From positions 19,951 to 83,950 of the forward strand of contig CAZDRX010000004.1 of NCBI GenBank assembly GCA_964508225.1: a stretch of DNA of 64,000 bases. The letters are read 5' to 3'. The notes beneath the pieces are model-generated. The model worked only from the letters and a program-made list of their open reading frames with translations. It ran no database searches and was not told the DNA's origin. Source of the stretch: CAZDRX01 sp964508225 (GTDB taxonomy: Bacteria > Patescibacteriota > Gracilibacteria > Peribacterales > Peribacteraceae). Below are positions 50,745 through 59,191 of this stretch, piece by piece; positions within the stretch are counted from its first letter, which is position 1, and each line of letters starts with the position of its first letter. The translations under genes and the position numbers were made by a program.

Positions 50745-51745
50745 AGCTTGCTACCGATAAACTCCGCAAGTTCCGCGAGGCGGTTTGAGTAACCCCACTC
50801 GTTGTCGTACCAGCCGAAGACCTTGAGCAGGTTCTTGCCCATGACCTCGGTGAGTTCGGCATCGATGATGCAGCTGCGCGGATCGGCCACGATGTCCTTG
50901 AGGACGATCGGCTTTGTTTCGAGGTGGAGAATGCCCTTCATCGGACCGGCTTCGGCCTTCGAGAAGGCTGCGTTCACGGCCTGCGCCGTCACCTCCTTCT
51001 TCGTCACTACGGTGAGATCGGTGATGCTGCCCGTCGGTGTCGGCACACGGATGGAGACGCCGTTAAGCTTGCCTTTGAGCGACGGGACGACTTCCCCGAT
51101 GGCCTTGGCGGCACCCGTCGACGTGGGAACCATGTTCACGGCAGCGGCGCGTGCGCGGCGCAGATCCTTGTGCGGGAGATCGAGGAGATTCTGATCGTTC
51201 GTGTAGCTGTGGATGGTGGTCATGAGGCCGGCCTCGATGCCGAAGGTGTCCTCGATGACTTTGGCCATCGGGGCGAGGCAGTTCGTGGTACACGAAGCGT
51301 TGCTGATGACATGCATCGTCTTCGGGTCGTACGTCTCATGATTCACACCGATGCAGAAGGTACCGTCCGCTTTGTCCTTGCATGGAGCGGAAATAATCAC
51401 TTTCTTGGCACCGGCCGCGAGATGCATCGCAGCATCCTCACGCTTCGTGAAGAAGCCCGTACACTCGAGGACGACATCCACCTTCATCTCCTTGTGCGGG
51501 AGCATCTTGGGGTCCTTGATCGCCGTGAGCTTCGCTTTGCCATGCGCTGTCATGAGCATGTCGCCCTTCAGTTCGACGGTGCCGGTGAAGCGTCCGTAGG
51601 TGGAGTCGAATTCGAAGAGGTGGGCGAGGGTGGCGGGTTCGGTGAGATCATTGATAAGCACCACATGCATATCCGGATGCTTCGCAAGAATGATGCGGAG
51701 AACCTGGCGTCCGATACGGCCGAAACCGTTGATGGCGATATTCAT
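50741..51745 (-). CDS. gap: Glyceraldehyde-3-phosphate dehydrogenase
   Basis: 334 residues. Oxidises G3P with NAD and phosphate to 1,3-bisphosphoglycerate. NIAINGFGRIGRQVLRI (NAD loop), active site SNASCTTNCLAPMAKV with the catalytic Cys, the following HSYTNDQNLLDLPHKDLRRA, and C-terminal WYDNEWGYSNRL. An Asp at the end of the second strand (LINDL) indicates NAD rather than NADP. Extended -10 TGG-TATACT at 51772-51777 lies 26 nt upstream, so this mRNA has a short leader, unlike its neighbours. The stop overlaps the preceding convergent gene by 4 bp. Confidence 0.98.
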   Translation of the reverse strand: MNIAINGFGRIGRQVLRIILAKHPDMHVVLINDLTEPATLAHLFEFDSTYGRFTGTVELKGDMLMTAHGKAKLTAIKDPKMLPHKEMKVDVVLECTGFFTKREDAAMHLAAGAKKVIISAPCKDKADGTFCIGVNHETYDPKTMHVISNASCTTNCLAPMAKVIEDTFGIEAGLMTTIHSYTNDQNLLDLPHKDLRRARAAAVNMVPTSTGAAKAIGEVVPSLKGKLNGVSIRVPTPTGSITDLTVVTKKEVTAQAVNAAFSKAEAGPMKGILHLETKPIVLKDIVADPRSCIIDAELTEVMGKNLLKVFGWYDNEWGYSNRLAELAEFIGSKL

Positions 51746-51791
51746 GTTTGAGGAAGTGAAGGAATAGAGACAGTATACCAGATTTCTGACA

Positions 51792-52625
51792 CTATTTCAG
51801 CTTCGCATACGTCTTCTGCATGAGCAGCGTGTCCTTCTCCAGAAGAGGGGATTCGCAGACCACGGTTCCGGCAATCTTCCGCTTCTTCAGGACCTTCAGG
51901 AAATCCTGCCACCTCGCATCGCTGTCCTGAAGAGGAAGATGATGCTTCTCGCCCTTCGGGCCGTACGCAATGCCGGAAAAGTGCATATGAACGCACTGCA
52001 GAGAGGCCTTCCCGAGGTATTCCTCATAGAGATCGAACATCTCGTTCCACTCCTCCGTCGTGTTGATTTTGCCGTTGTATCTCGCGTGCAGGTGCGCCGG
52101 ATCAACCACAGGATACAGATCGAATTCCTTGCTGATCCGGAGCACCTCTTCCAGCGTACCAAATTGCGCCTGTTTGCCCATTGTCTCCAGACCCAGATTC
52201 ACGTGTGGAAACAGTTTGCCTTTCTGCTTCATCATGTCGTCCATGGCGCGCCGGACATTGTCGTACGCCTTTGCCGGCTCTTGACCAAGGTAGAACGCGG
52301 CGTGCACGCACACCGAACGGATGCCTGCAATCTCCGACATTCTCAGCGCCGCGAGGATACGTGCCTTGCTCGCCGCGAGTGTGTCGGGATCCGGTGAATT
52401 GAGGTTGATGTAGTACGGAGCGTGCGCCGTGAGGTACATCCCGAGCTTCTCGGCTGTCTCCCTGATCTCGTGCATGCGCTCTTCATTCGGGGGTACGCGC
52501 TGCACCCATTCCAGTTCCATGGCGGTGATGCCGAGCTTGTGCGCATATTTCAGTCCTTCCACCGTACCCCCGGGTTTCGGTGTCGTGAGGGGAACCCCGG
52601 CGACGGCAAAGTGCAATGTCGACAT
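51792..52625 (-). CDS. nfo: Endonuclease IV-family AP endonuclease
   Basis: 277 residues. TIM-barrel, three-zinc enzyme that cuts DNA at abasic sites. Metal-ligand segments: LTAHAPYYINLNS, VCVHAAFYLG, LGLETMGKQAQFGTLEE, YPVVDPAHLHARYNG, CVHMHFSGIAYGPKGEKHH, and CESPLLEKD. All typical histidine, glutamate and aspartate positions appear present. An extended -10 TGG-TACAAT ends 8 nt before the ATG. The region between it and cca (divergent) is only 36 bp, so promoters overlap. Confidence 0.93.
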   Translation of the reverse strand: MSTLHFAVAGVPLTTPKPGGTVEGLKYAHKLGITAMELEWVQRVPPNEERMHEIRETAEKLGMYLTAHAPYYINLNSPDPDTLAASKARILAALRMSEIAGIRSVCVHAAFYLGQEPAKAYDNVRRAMDDMMKQKGKLFPHVNLGLETMGKQAQFGTLEEVLRISKEFDLYPVVDPAHLHARYNGKINTTEEWNEMFDLYEEYLGKASLQCVHMHFSGIAYGPKGEKHHLPLQDSDARWQDFLKVLKKRKIAGTVVCESPLLEKDTLLMQKTYAKLK

Positions 52626-52661
52626 CGCACGTCATTGTACCAGTTGTGGCACACTGTGGAC

Positions 52662-54023
52662 GTGGAGATCTCCCGCGACATCATCGCCCGCGCACTCGCC
52701 ATGAAACACGGCGAAGCCGCGTACTCCGTCGTGGAGAAGCTCATCGACGCAGGACATGAGGCATGGTGGGTGGGAGGAGCCGTCCGAGACATGCTCAGCG
52801 GCCGGATACCGGACGAAGTGGACATCGCCACTTCCGCGCTTCCCGATGCGGTTGCAGCCCTGTTCGTGAAGAGTGACGGCAGCGACAAGGATCTCGGTGC
52901 GGTTCGTATCGCTCTCGGGGGAACCATCTTCGAAATCACCACATTCCGTGAGGATGATTCTTCATCCGACGGGCGTCATCCCGAGTCGGTGAAGTTCGGT
53001 GACCGTGCCAAGGATGCGCTGCGGCGTGATGCGACGGTGAATGCCATCTACTGGAATCCGGTGACCCGCGAGCTGTTTGACCCGTGCGGTGGGGCAGGGG
53101 ATCTCGCGAAGGGGCTCGTCCGTTTCATCGGTGACCCCGAAACGCGCGTGCGACACGATGCTCTCCGGATTCTGCGCATGGTACGTCTTCGCGCCGCGAT
53201 CGACGGGCAGTACGAGAAGCAGACGCGTGATGCTCTCGCGCATCTTTCATCGCTCACGGGAACACTCTCGGGCATGCGCATTCTGCAGGAAGTGGACAAG
53301 ATGCTGCGGGGAAGGAAGATCGATCTGGCGCTCGAGGATCTCTGGGAGGTCGGGGTGCTCAAGGCGGCGCTCCCGGAACTTCACGAGTGCAAGGGAGTGG
53401 CGCAGCCTAAGGAGTTCCATGAGGAGGGGGATGTGTTCGAGCATCTCAAGCGCTGCACCACCATGTTCACGGAAGATCACGGGGCAGATGTACGGCTCGC
53501 CGCCCTCTTCCACGACATCGGCAAGACGAAGACATTTGCGGTGAAGGAGCGGATCCGGTTCGATCATCATGCGGAAGTCTCCGCGAAGATGGCCGATGCC
53601 ATTTTGCTGCGGTGTCAGGCACCGAGTGCCAGACGGGGGAAGATCTGCTGGATGATCGCGCACCACATGATGATGGGTTCATTTGCGACACTGACGGAGA
53701 CGCGTAAGGCTCATTGGTACTTCCATCCGTGGTTTCAGGAGCTGTTGCAGCTCTTCTGGATCGATGCCGCGGGCACCACACCCGCAGACTTCGGCCTCTA
53801 TGAATCGATTATCAGGGACTACGACGAATTTCTGAACAGTCACCCGAGACCGGAAAAACCCCTGCTCTCCGGCGATGAGATCATGGAAATTCTCGGTGTC
53901 GGGCCCGGAGAGGAAATCGGCAGACTCAGAAAAGCGATTCATGACGCCCAGATTGAGAAATCGATCCGGACGAAAGCTGAGGCGAAAACTCTGCTCCTGA
54001 AGCTCAAGAACGCGGATTCCTGA
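52662..54023 (+). CDS. cca: CCA-adding tRNA nucleotidyltransferase with HD domain
   Basis: 453 residues if starting at GTG 52662 (ATG at 52701 is the alternative). Adds or repairs CCA at tRNA 3' ends. Head domain AWWVGGAVRDML, catalytic DEVDIATSALPD, and the RRDATVNAIYWNP and DALRILRMVRL (nucleotide selection helix) motifs. The C-terminal HD domain has LAALFHDIGKTKTF and FDHHAEVSAKMAD. The upstream in-frame ATG at 52422 is inside nfo on the other strand and rejected. CACACT lies just before the GTG. All tRNAs in this window nevertheless encode CCA, so a repair role is likely. Confidence 0.93.
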   Translation: MEISRDIIARALAMKHGEAAYSVVEKLIDAGHEAWWVGGAVRDMLSGRIPDEVDIATSALPDAVAALFVKSDGSDKDLGAVRIALGGTIFEITTFREDDSSSDGRHPESVKFGDRAKDALRRDATVNAIYWNPVTRELFDPCGGAGDLAKGLVRFIGDPETRVRHDALRILRMVRLRAAIDGQYEKQTRDALAHLSSLTGTLSGMRILQEVDKMLRGRKIDLALEDLWEVGVLKAALPELHECKGVAQPKEFHEEGDVFEHLKRCTTMFTEDHGADVRLAALFHDIGKTKTFAVKERIRFDHHAEVSAKMADAILLRCQAPSARRGKICWMIAHHMMMGSFATLTETRKAHWYFHPWFQELLQLFWIDAAGTTPADFGLYESIIRDYDEFLNSHPRPEKPLLSGDEIMEILGVGPGEEIGRLRKAIHDAQIEKSIRTKAEAKTLLLKLKNADS

Positions 54024-54032
54024 CGGTGTTCA

Positions 54033-54060
54033 TTGACAATAGCGGCGCAGGCCTTAGCAT
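54033..54060 (+). promoter_or_regulatory. Promoter of the 135-residue hypothetical gene
   Basis: Perfect -35 TTGACA (54033-54038), 16-bp spacer, -10 TAGCAT (54055-54060), then 9 nt to the ATG at 54070. Confidence 0.65.
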
Positions 54061-54069
54061 GCGTCACCC

Positions 54070-54477
54070 ATGAAATCAGAAACACTCGACCGGCACTTCG
54101 ATACAGCGCTTGCAAAGGCCTTCCCCGGCAGTACGGTCTCATCTACTCCTGGCAAGGTCAGCGGCCAGTTCAGCACGAAGACGGTGGTTCTGCATCAGAA
54201 ATTGGAGCCCACGGCAGTCTGGGCCGGAGTCCAGAAAGTCATCAGAGGCGTGACAGCCGAGCCGATTCGCCATGAGGGGAGAGAGCCCCTCAAAGGCGAT
54301 ACGCGTCTGGAGGTGATCGCCGTCGTCGGCAAGGAAGCCGAATACTGCAGAGTCAGCATCAGGACCCTGCTTGAGGATGAGCGGGGCTTCACCGTCACGA
54401 CGATCGATCCGCCGCCCATCGTGCGCTCGGAGTCGCAGCAGTTCCGGATATTCGATGCGGAGCGGCGAACGGGGTGA
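54070..54477 (+). CDS. Hypothetical protein (135 aa)
   Basis: No recognised family. Soluble alpha/beta protein without cysteines beyond one (EYCRVSIRTLLEDERGF) and with no membrane segment. It has its own good promoter and ends 22 nt before the CorC-like gene. Base composition is like its neighbours. Confidence 0.55.
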   Translation: MKSETLDRHFDTALAKAFPGSTVSSTPGKVSGQFSTKTVVLHQKLEPTAVWAGVQKVIRGVTAEPIRHEGREPLKGDTRLEVIAVVGKEAEYCRVSIRTLLEDERGFTVTTIDPPPIVRSESQQFRIFDAERRTG

Positions 54478-54499
54478 AAGGGTGGTATACTGACCGCTC

Positions 54500-55480
54500 A
54501 TGATTGAGCTGACCCTCTTCGCCCTTGCGTTCATTCTCGCATCCGGCTTTTTGGCAATGATCGATGCAGCCATCCTCAGTGTGAGCCCCGCCGAGGTGGA
54601 GGTGATGATCGGCAAGCGCCGCTGGGGCGCGCTGGAACTGAAAGTTCTTCTCAAGCACACGACGAGGGCGATCATCGTCATCGTCATTCTCACGAATATC
54701 ACGAACATTCTCGGACCGATTCTCGTCGGCAGAAAGGCGGAGCAGCTCTTCGGCAGCGACATCATCGGTGTGATCACCGCTATTCTGACGCTTGCGACGA
54801 TTGTGTTCTCGGAAGTCATCCCGAAGTCGATCGGGGCGCACTACGCTCCGCGGATCAGCCGTTACGCAGCTCCCGTGCTGAGAGCGCTCGTGATTCTGCT
54901 CTACCCCCTCGTGATTGCCCTCGAAAAGCTCGTCAGAGTCTTCAAATCCGGCAAGCGGAAAGTGGGCACGGAGGAGCAGATCCGCGCACTTGCGAACCTT
55001 GGCGGCGGTGCCGGTCACATCGATGCCGACGAACGGGAGCTCATCCACCGCGCGTTCGTCCTCAATGACAACATGGCACGGGAGATCATGACGAAGTCCG
55101 AAACAGTGATCTCAGCACCGAAGGACTCCACGATCCGCCAGGCGGCGAAGATGGTCTTCGAGCACAATTTCTCTCGCTATCCCGTCATCGGAGCGACCAT
55201 GGACGACATCGTGGGATACGTGACGAGCAAGGATATTCTGGATGCGATCGCCGACGGTCTCGACGCTGATTCCATTGCGAGCATCAGCCGTCCGCTCCCC
55301 AAGGTTCCCGCTACCATGCGCTGCGACGATCTTCTCAAGTACCTGCGCAGCAACTACGCACAGATGGCGATGGTGACGGACGGTGTGCATACGGTCGGCC
55401 TTGTGACTCTGGAAGATGTCGTGGAAGAACTGATCGGTGAGATCAAGGACGAGGAGGATTCGGAATCGGAAAAGCCGTGA
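54500..55480 (+). CDS. CNNM/CorC (HlyC/CorC) family membrane protein with CBS pair
   Basis: 326 residues. N-terminal CNNM domain with three to four helices (LTLFALAFILASGFLAMIDA, AIIVIVILTNITNILGPILV, VITAILTLATIVFSEVIPKS) and the family motif SEVIPKSIGAHYA, then a CBS pair (REIMTKSETVISAPKDSTIR, FEHNFSRYPVIGATMDDIVG, GLVTLEDVVEELIGEI). The C-terminal transporter-associated CorC_HlyC domain is absent. Family role: Mg2+/cation efflux or its regulation. The extended -10 TGG-TATACT ends 8 nt before the ATG. Confidence 0.92.
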   Translation: MIELTLFALAFILASGFLAMIDAAILSVSPAEVEVMIGKRRWGALELKVLLKHTTRAIIVIVILTNITNILGPILVGRKAEQLFGSDIIGVITAILTLATIVFSEVIPKSIGAHYAPRISRYAAPVLRALVILLYPLVIALEKLVRVFKSGKRKVGTEEQIRALANLGGGAGHIDADERELIHRAFVLNDNMAREIMTKSETVISAPKDSTIRQAAKMVFEHNFSRYPVIGATMDDIVGYVTSKDILDAIADGLDADSIASISRPLPKVPATMRCDDLLKYLRSNYAQMAMVTDGVHTVGLVTLEDVVEELIGEIKDEEDSESEKP

Positions 55481-55940
55481 TGGCACTCCGTACAATGCCT
55501 TCAAGCACCACAGCAGTCGCAGCGATGATGATCGAACCGAATGTGACGAGAATGCCCATGAAGACACCGCCTGCCCTGTCATCCGACACCGTCAGGAGAA
55601 TGAAGACTTCTTCCACTGCGACAAAACAAATGATCGTGAGCGCGCAGTACCGGATGATCCGCAGTGCATGTGCAGTCCCGCTCGAAAGTGCCGCCCCATG
55701 TGCTGCAGCGCGCAGAATCCTGAAGGCCTGATAGAGTGCGATGAAAAACGGAACGGAGCCTACGTACGCAATTGCCAGAAACGGGTCTGTGAAATACATC
55801 TCAAACAATGTGGCGTGCGCGTTCACGCCCTCAAGGTGCGGCTCCCAAAGCAAGAAGCCAAGAGTGCCGATGCCAATTGGCACGAGGACTCCCTGAAGGA
55901 ATATTGCTGAGCCTCTGTTCACGAGTGATTCCATAGCCAT
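55443..55940 (-). CDS. DUF2975-family membrane protein
   Basis: 165 residues, four helices (AIFLQGVLVPIGIGTLGFLL, PFLAIAYVGSVPFFIALY, ALTIICFVAVEEVFILLTV, GGVFMGILVTFGSIIIAATA). The pattern VPFFIALYQAFRIL with IRYCALTIICF resembles small DUF2975 proteins of many CPR and Firmicutes. These often sit with XRE regulators, not here. The 3' end overlaps the CorC-like gene by 38 bp, convergent. Confidence 0.75.
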   Translation of the reverse strand: MAMESLVNRGSAIFLQGVLVPIGIGTLGFLLWEPHLEGVNAHATLFEMYFTDPFLAIAYVGSVPFFIALYQAFRILRAAAHGAALSSGTAHALRIIRYCALTIICFVAVEEVFILLTVSDDRAGGVFMGILVTFGSIIIAATAVVLEGIVRSAITAFPIPNPPRP

Positions 55941-55962
55941 GAAAGGGGATCAATCAGAAGCT

Positions 55963-56039
55963 TGGTGGGCGAGGGGGGATTTGAACCACCGACCGCAGGT
56001 TTATAAGTCCTGTGCTCTAACCAACTGAGCTACTCGCCC
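55963..56039 (-). tRNA. tRNA-Ile(UAU)
   Basis: 77 nt with encoded CCA, discriminator A. Acceptor GGGCGAG/CTCGCCC, D-arm GTAGCTCAGTTGG, anticodon loop CTTATAA (UAU), T-arm GGTTCAAATCC. UAU reads AUA directly, an alternative to lysidine-modified CAU. An A-A mismatch closes the anticodon stem. TACTAT lies 11 nt upstream. A 21-bp copy of the 5' end is at 56079-56099. Confidence 0.93.
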
Positions 56040-56057
56040 ACACTCCCTTTATAGTAC

Positions 56058-56074
56058 GCCCTGCTGCGCAGGGC
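56058..56074. repeat. Hairpin between tRNA-Ile and its 5' partial copy (locus C)
   Basis: GCCCTGC-TGC-GCAGGGC, 7-bp arms and 3-nt loop, followed by TAGG and then the partial copy. It occupies the promoter spacer of tRNA-Ile. Confidence 0.8.
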
Positions 56075-56078
56075 TAGG

Positions 56079-56099
56079 CCAACTGAGCTACTCGCCCAC
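56079..56099 (-). repeat. Partial copy of the tRNA-Ile 5' end (locus C)
   Basis: 21 bp identical to 56021-56041, 58 bp away, same orientation, ending at the D-loop GG. Confidence 0.9.
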
Positions 56100-56139
56100 G
56101 CTCAAATACTACCCGCGCATGTGAATTCATGCACCGATA

Positions 56140-56430
56140 CTATTTTGCTGCTGCTGTCGCGACGATGCTCACAATGGTCTGCTTCTCGCGGCGACGGTTG
56201 AACTTGAGAACACGCGCGGAGCGGAACACGACAGTCCCTGCCGTGGAAGCATGGATCGTCCAGTCCTTACCTGCGTATGTGTTCGTACCCGGGCGATACC
56301 AGAAGCCCTTCTGGCGCACGAGCACCTCTCCGGCAGACACAGTCTGACCTCCGAAGCGCTTGACGCCCTGTCTCTTGGAAACGGAATCTCTGCCGTTCTG
56401 TGTAGACCCACCGGCCTTTTTGGTTGCCAT
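56140..56430 (-). CDS. rpmA: 50S ribosomal protein L27
   Basis: 96 residues. Starts MATKKAGGSTQNGRDSVSKR, the classic L27 N-terminus that reaches the peptidyl-transferase centre, without the cleavable extension seen in Firmicutes. Then GVKRFGGQTVSAGEVLVRQK and GTNTYAGKDWTIHAST. The rplU gene (L21), normally just upstream, is absent from this position and obg is 8 kb away. Confidence 0.98.
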   Translation of the reverse strand: MATKKAGGSTQNGRDSVSKRQGVKRFGGQTVSAGEVLVRQKGFWYRPGTNTYAGKDWTIHASTAGTVVFRSARVLKFNRRREKQTIVSIVATAAAK

Positions 56431-56439
56431 AACGCAAGG

Positions 56440-56467
56440 ATTTTACCGAAAAATAGAGGGGACGCAA
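56440..56467 (-). promoter_or_regulatory. rpmA promoter
   Basis: Minus strand -35 TTGCGT (56467-56462), 16-bp spacer, -10 TAAAAT (56445-56440), 9 nt before the ATG. Confidence 0.65.
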
Positions 56468-56480
56468 GTCTGAATCTGCG

Positions 56481-56564
<84 letters not shown>

Positions 56565-56614
56565 GTAGGGCCTGCAGTATGCGGGAGAACCTGAGGAAAG
56601 GCAATGCACCCGTT

Positions 56615-57058
56615 CTACGAATTCCTCTTGAGGTCGTCGATCGCGTCACGGTGGAACAGGTAGAGGTTCCACTGGTCGATGACACGGATGTTGCGGAGAT
56701 TCTCCTCGAAGATGGCGACGCGATCCTCGTCGGTCAGTTCTGTGTTCGGCCTGCTCTCGATGGGGTTATCCGACTTCTGGAGAATGAGCACTTTCTCGCC
56801 GGCCTTGAGCAGGCTGAGATTCTCCTTCGCATACTTGTCCTTGTACTGATCGGATTGGTAGTACTGGAGCTGTGCGTACTCATGGGAAATATCGGACTTG
56901 AGCTGTGCATTCCGTGCCTGCATGGTCCGGAGCTGCCGGTCGAAAAGGATGTTCTTGTAGTATGAAAGCGCAAGACCGAACGCCATGAGCCCGACCACGC
57001 AGAGACCGACGACGATCGTCATCTGCTTCGGGATCGGTGCGACTTCGTTGTACTTCAC
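56615..57058 (-). CDS. FtsB/DivIC-like septum formation initiator
   Basis: 147 residues from GTG 57058. Topology: short cytoplasmic part, one helix (MTIVVGLCVVGLMAFGLALSY), coiled coil (RQLRTMQARNAQLKSDISHE) and the DivIC end motif KYAKENLSLLKAGEKVLIL, then an extra tail. Forms a divisome subcomplex with FtsL. TATACT ends exactly 7 nt before the GTG, which decides this start over the earlier in-frame ATG that overlaps murC. Divergent from murC with a 50-bp shared control region. Confidence 0.8.
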   Translation of the reverse strand: MKYNEVAPIPKQMTIVVGLCVVGLMAFGLALSYYKNILFDRQLRTMQARNAQLKSDISHEYAQLQYYQSDQYKDKYAKENLSLLKAGEKVLILQKSDNPIESRPNTELTDEDRVAIFEENLRNIRVIDQWNLYLFHRDAIDDLKRNS

Positions 57059-57065
57059 GGATGGC

Positions 57066-57071
57066 AGTATA
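57066..57071 (-). promoter_or_regulatory. TATACT -10 box of the ftsB-like gene
   Basis: 7 nt before the GTG start at 57058. It predicts a leaderless transcript starting with GUG. Confidence 0.7.
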
Positions 57072-57096
57072 TCAGCCCGCACTCTCCGCGCCGTGC

Positions 57097-57102
57097 TATG
57101 CT
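57097..57102 (+). promoter_or_regulatory. Extended -10 box of murC
   Basis: TGC-TATGCT, 6 nt before the ATG at 57109. Confidence 0.65.
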
Positions 57103-57108
57103 TCAGAC

Positions 57109-58383
57109 ATGAAGATCTTCTGCTCAGGCATCGGCGGTATCGGGCTTTCCGCTTATGCGGCACACATGAAGCTTGCGGGGCATGACGTGTCGGGCTCGGA
57201 TAAGTTCTCCTCGGATCTCACGCGCGATCTGGAGACGATGGGCATTCCGGTCAGCCTCCGTCAGGACGGAGCAGCCGTCCCTGCCGACAGCGATCTCTTC
57301 GTCTTCTCGGAGGCCATCCCACCCGAATCGCCGGAGCGTGTGAAGGCTCTGGAGTCGGACATCCGACAGATCTCCTACTTCGCGGCGCTCGGCGAACTCA
57401 CGGCAGGTGCCGACCTCATCGCCGTCTGCGGCACGCACGGGAAGTCCTCGACCACCGCGATGGCGGCGAAAGTCTTCATCGATGCGGGGCTCGATCCAAA
57501 CGTCGTCGTCGGTACGAAGACAGCCGATCTCGGCGGGAAGAACTGGCGTCGCGGCAACGGCAATCTCTGGATCGTGGAAGCATGCGAGTACCGCAGATCA
57601 TTCCTGTTTCTGAAGCCATCGACGATTCTCCTCACGAACGCGGACGGTGATCACTTCGATGCGTTTGAAAGTCTGGAGGACTACGGTGACGCGTTCGTCG
57701 AATTCCTCTCGTCGCTGCCGGAGAAGGGGAGTGTCATCGCCCATGGCGCTGATGAGCGCTCGAAGGACCTTGTGAAACGATCGGGGAGGACGCTCACCGA
57801 TGCAGACAGCGAGAAGCTTCCGAAGCTCTCGGTGCCGGGAATCCACATGCAACAGAATGCGCAGCTTGTCCTCGCACTCGGAAAGCTCCGCGCATTGAAG
57901 CCGGAAACGACCGAAGCATCACTCGCATCGTTTGCGGGATCGTGGAGACGGATGGAAGTGAAGGGCGAAGCGAAAGTCGGCGTCACTGTCATCGACGATT
58001 ATGCCCATCATCCGACGGAAATCCGCGCGACGATTGCGGCGATCAAGGGAAAGTACCCCGGGCGCCGTCTCGTCTGCGTCTTCGAGCCGCACACGAATGA
58101 CCGGACGCTGAAACTCTGGAGCGCGTTCTTGGCGGCATTCACGGAGGCCGATCTCGTCCTCGTCACACGCGTGTACGATGCGCGTCCGGACAAGGACACA
58201 CAGCTTGCCGATGTCGCGAAGTTTGCGGCTGAGATCGGAAGAACAAGCAAAGTCTCCTGCCGTCCGTCCGGGACGCTGGAGAAGACGAAGGCCGCACTCG
58301 ATATTCTTCTGCAGCCTCAGGACGTGCTCCTCATCATGGGAGCCGGCAACAGCACGAGGCTTGCGGCAGCGATGGTTTCGTAA
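57109..58383 (+). CDS. murC: UDP-N-acetylmuramate--L-alanine ligase MurC
   Basis: 424 residues from ATG 57109. Adds L-alanine to UDP-MurNAc. KIFCSGIGGIGLSAYAAHM (UDP loop), VCGTHGKSSTTAMAAKV (P-loop), IVEACEYRRSFLFLKPS (EACEY in place of EADESD), LLTNADGDHFD, and DDYAHHPTEIRATI with VCVFEPHTNDRT. EACEY also occurs in Mpl-type ligases, but the overall length fits MurC of CPR bacteria. The in-frame ATG 57037 lies upstream of the -10 box and is rejected. Confidence 0.9.
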   Translation: MKIFCSGIGGIGLSAYAAHMKLAGHDVSGSDKFSSDLTRDLETMGIPVSLRQDGAAVPADSDLFVFSEAIPPESPERVKALESDIRQISYFAALGELTAGADLIAVCGTHGKSSTTAMAAKVFIDAGLDPNVVVGTKTADLGGKNWRRGNGNLWIVEACEYRRSFLFLKPSTILLTNADGDHFDAFESLEDYGDAFVEFLSSLPEKGSVIAHGADERSKDLVKRSGRTLTDADSEKLPKLSVPGIHMQQNAQLVLALGKLRALKPETTEASLASFAGSWRRMEVKGEAKVGVTVIDDYAHHPTEIRATIAAIKGKYPGRRLVCVFEPHTNDRTLKLWSAFLAAFTEADLVLVTRVYDARPDKDTQLADVAKFAAEIGRTSKVSCRPSGTLEKTKAALDILLQPQDVLLIMGAGNSTRLAAAMVS

Positions 58384-58386
58384 GGA

Positions 58387-59115
58387 CTACTTGCGCTCTC
58401 CGCGCTTCCTGAGCTCTCTCTGCTCGACCATGTCGCGCAGCGTGCGCTTACTGATGCGTGAGTAATCGTGAGTAGTGTCCGTTGCGGCAGTATCGCAGGT
58501 GGCCAGGGAAATATTCGCGGTGTTGCGGGTCTCTGATTCGACAATGACCGTGTGAACGGAGGGAGCCGTGCAGCCATTTTTGGGCGGGAAGGTGAGACTG
58601 TAACGCCCGACAGGGATATTCGTGAACGTGAAGGGGGATGTCGCGGAATAGAAACGTCCTCCGGGACCCTTCATGCGGAAGCGGATGCCGGAAGGCTGAC
58701 TCGTGACGCCGAGATTCCCAAGTCTGGAGAGTGCGTACTGCAGCACGAAACGGTAGTTGTCATTTGCGACAAGGGTGAAGGAGTACTGCTGAGCGTCCGT
58801 CTCTCCGACCTTTTCACCACCGCGATACGTCGTGATTTTCACCGACATGCCCGGAGGCGGGACGACACTGAGAGTCGTCGGTCCGTAGTCCGTCACACCG
58901 ACCGTGAATGCACTTTTGAGCACACCAGGGTCATTGCTGGTTCTGAGCGCTCCATTGGAGGAAAGAAGAGTCCACGTTCCGTAGGCGGAAGGTGTCAGCT
59001 GCTCGATTCTGATATTGGCTTGTGCGGAAGCACCCAGTGCAACGGACGGGATCGTACCGAGAACGAGACTGAGTGTGCACAGGACACCCGTGAGACGGAG
59101 ATTTTTCATGGACAC
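58387..59115 (-). CDS. Exported beta-rich protein, function unknown
   Basis: 242 residues (ATG 59109 would remove two). Signal peptide LTGVLCTLSLVLGTIPSVAL with likely cleavage near GASA. Then an Ig/PEGA-like beta-rich region: RFRMKGPGGRFYSATSPFTF and NIPVGRYSLTFPPKNGC are reminiscent of PEGA (carboxypeptidase-regulatory-like) strands. The C-terminal part is basic and probably disordered (RISKRTLRDMVEQRELRKRG). No TM helix after the signal. Convergent with murC, 3 nt between stops. Confidence 0.6.
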   Translation of the reverse strand: MSMKNLRLTGVLCTLSLVLGTIPSVALGASAQANIRIEQLTPSAYGTWTLLSSNGALRTSNDPGVLKSAFTVGVTDYGPTTLSVVPPPGMSVKITTYRGGEKVGETDAQQYSFTLVANDNYRFVLQYALSRLGNLGVTSQPSGIRFRMKGPGGRFYSATSPFTFTNIPVGRYSLTFPPKNGCTAPSVHTVIVESETRNTANISLATCDTAATDTTHDYSRISKRTLRDMVEQRELRKRGERK

Positions 59116-59191
59116 ATGAAATCAAAGCGCGGGCAGGAGGTAAAGCAAAAACGCTTGTCAGTCCCGCGATTAACAGCGCAGTCAGGAGCTC

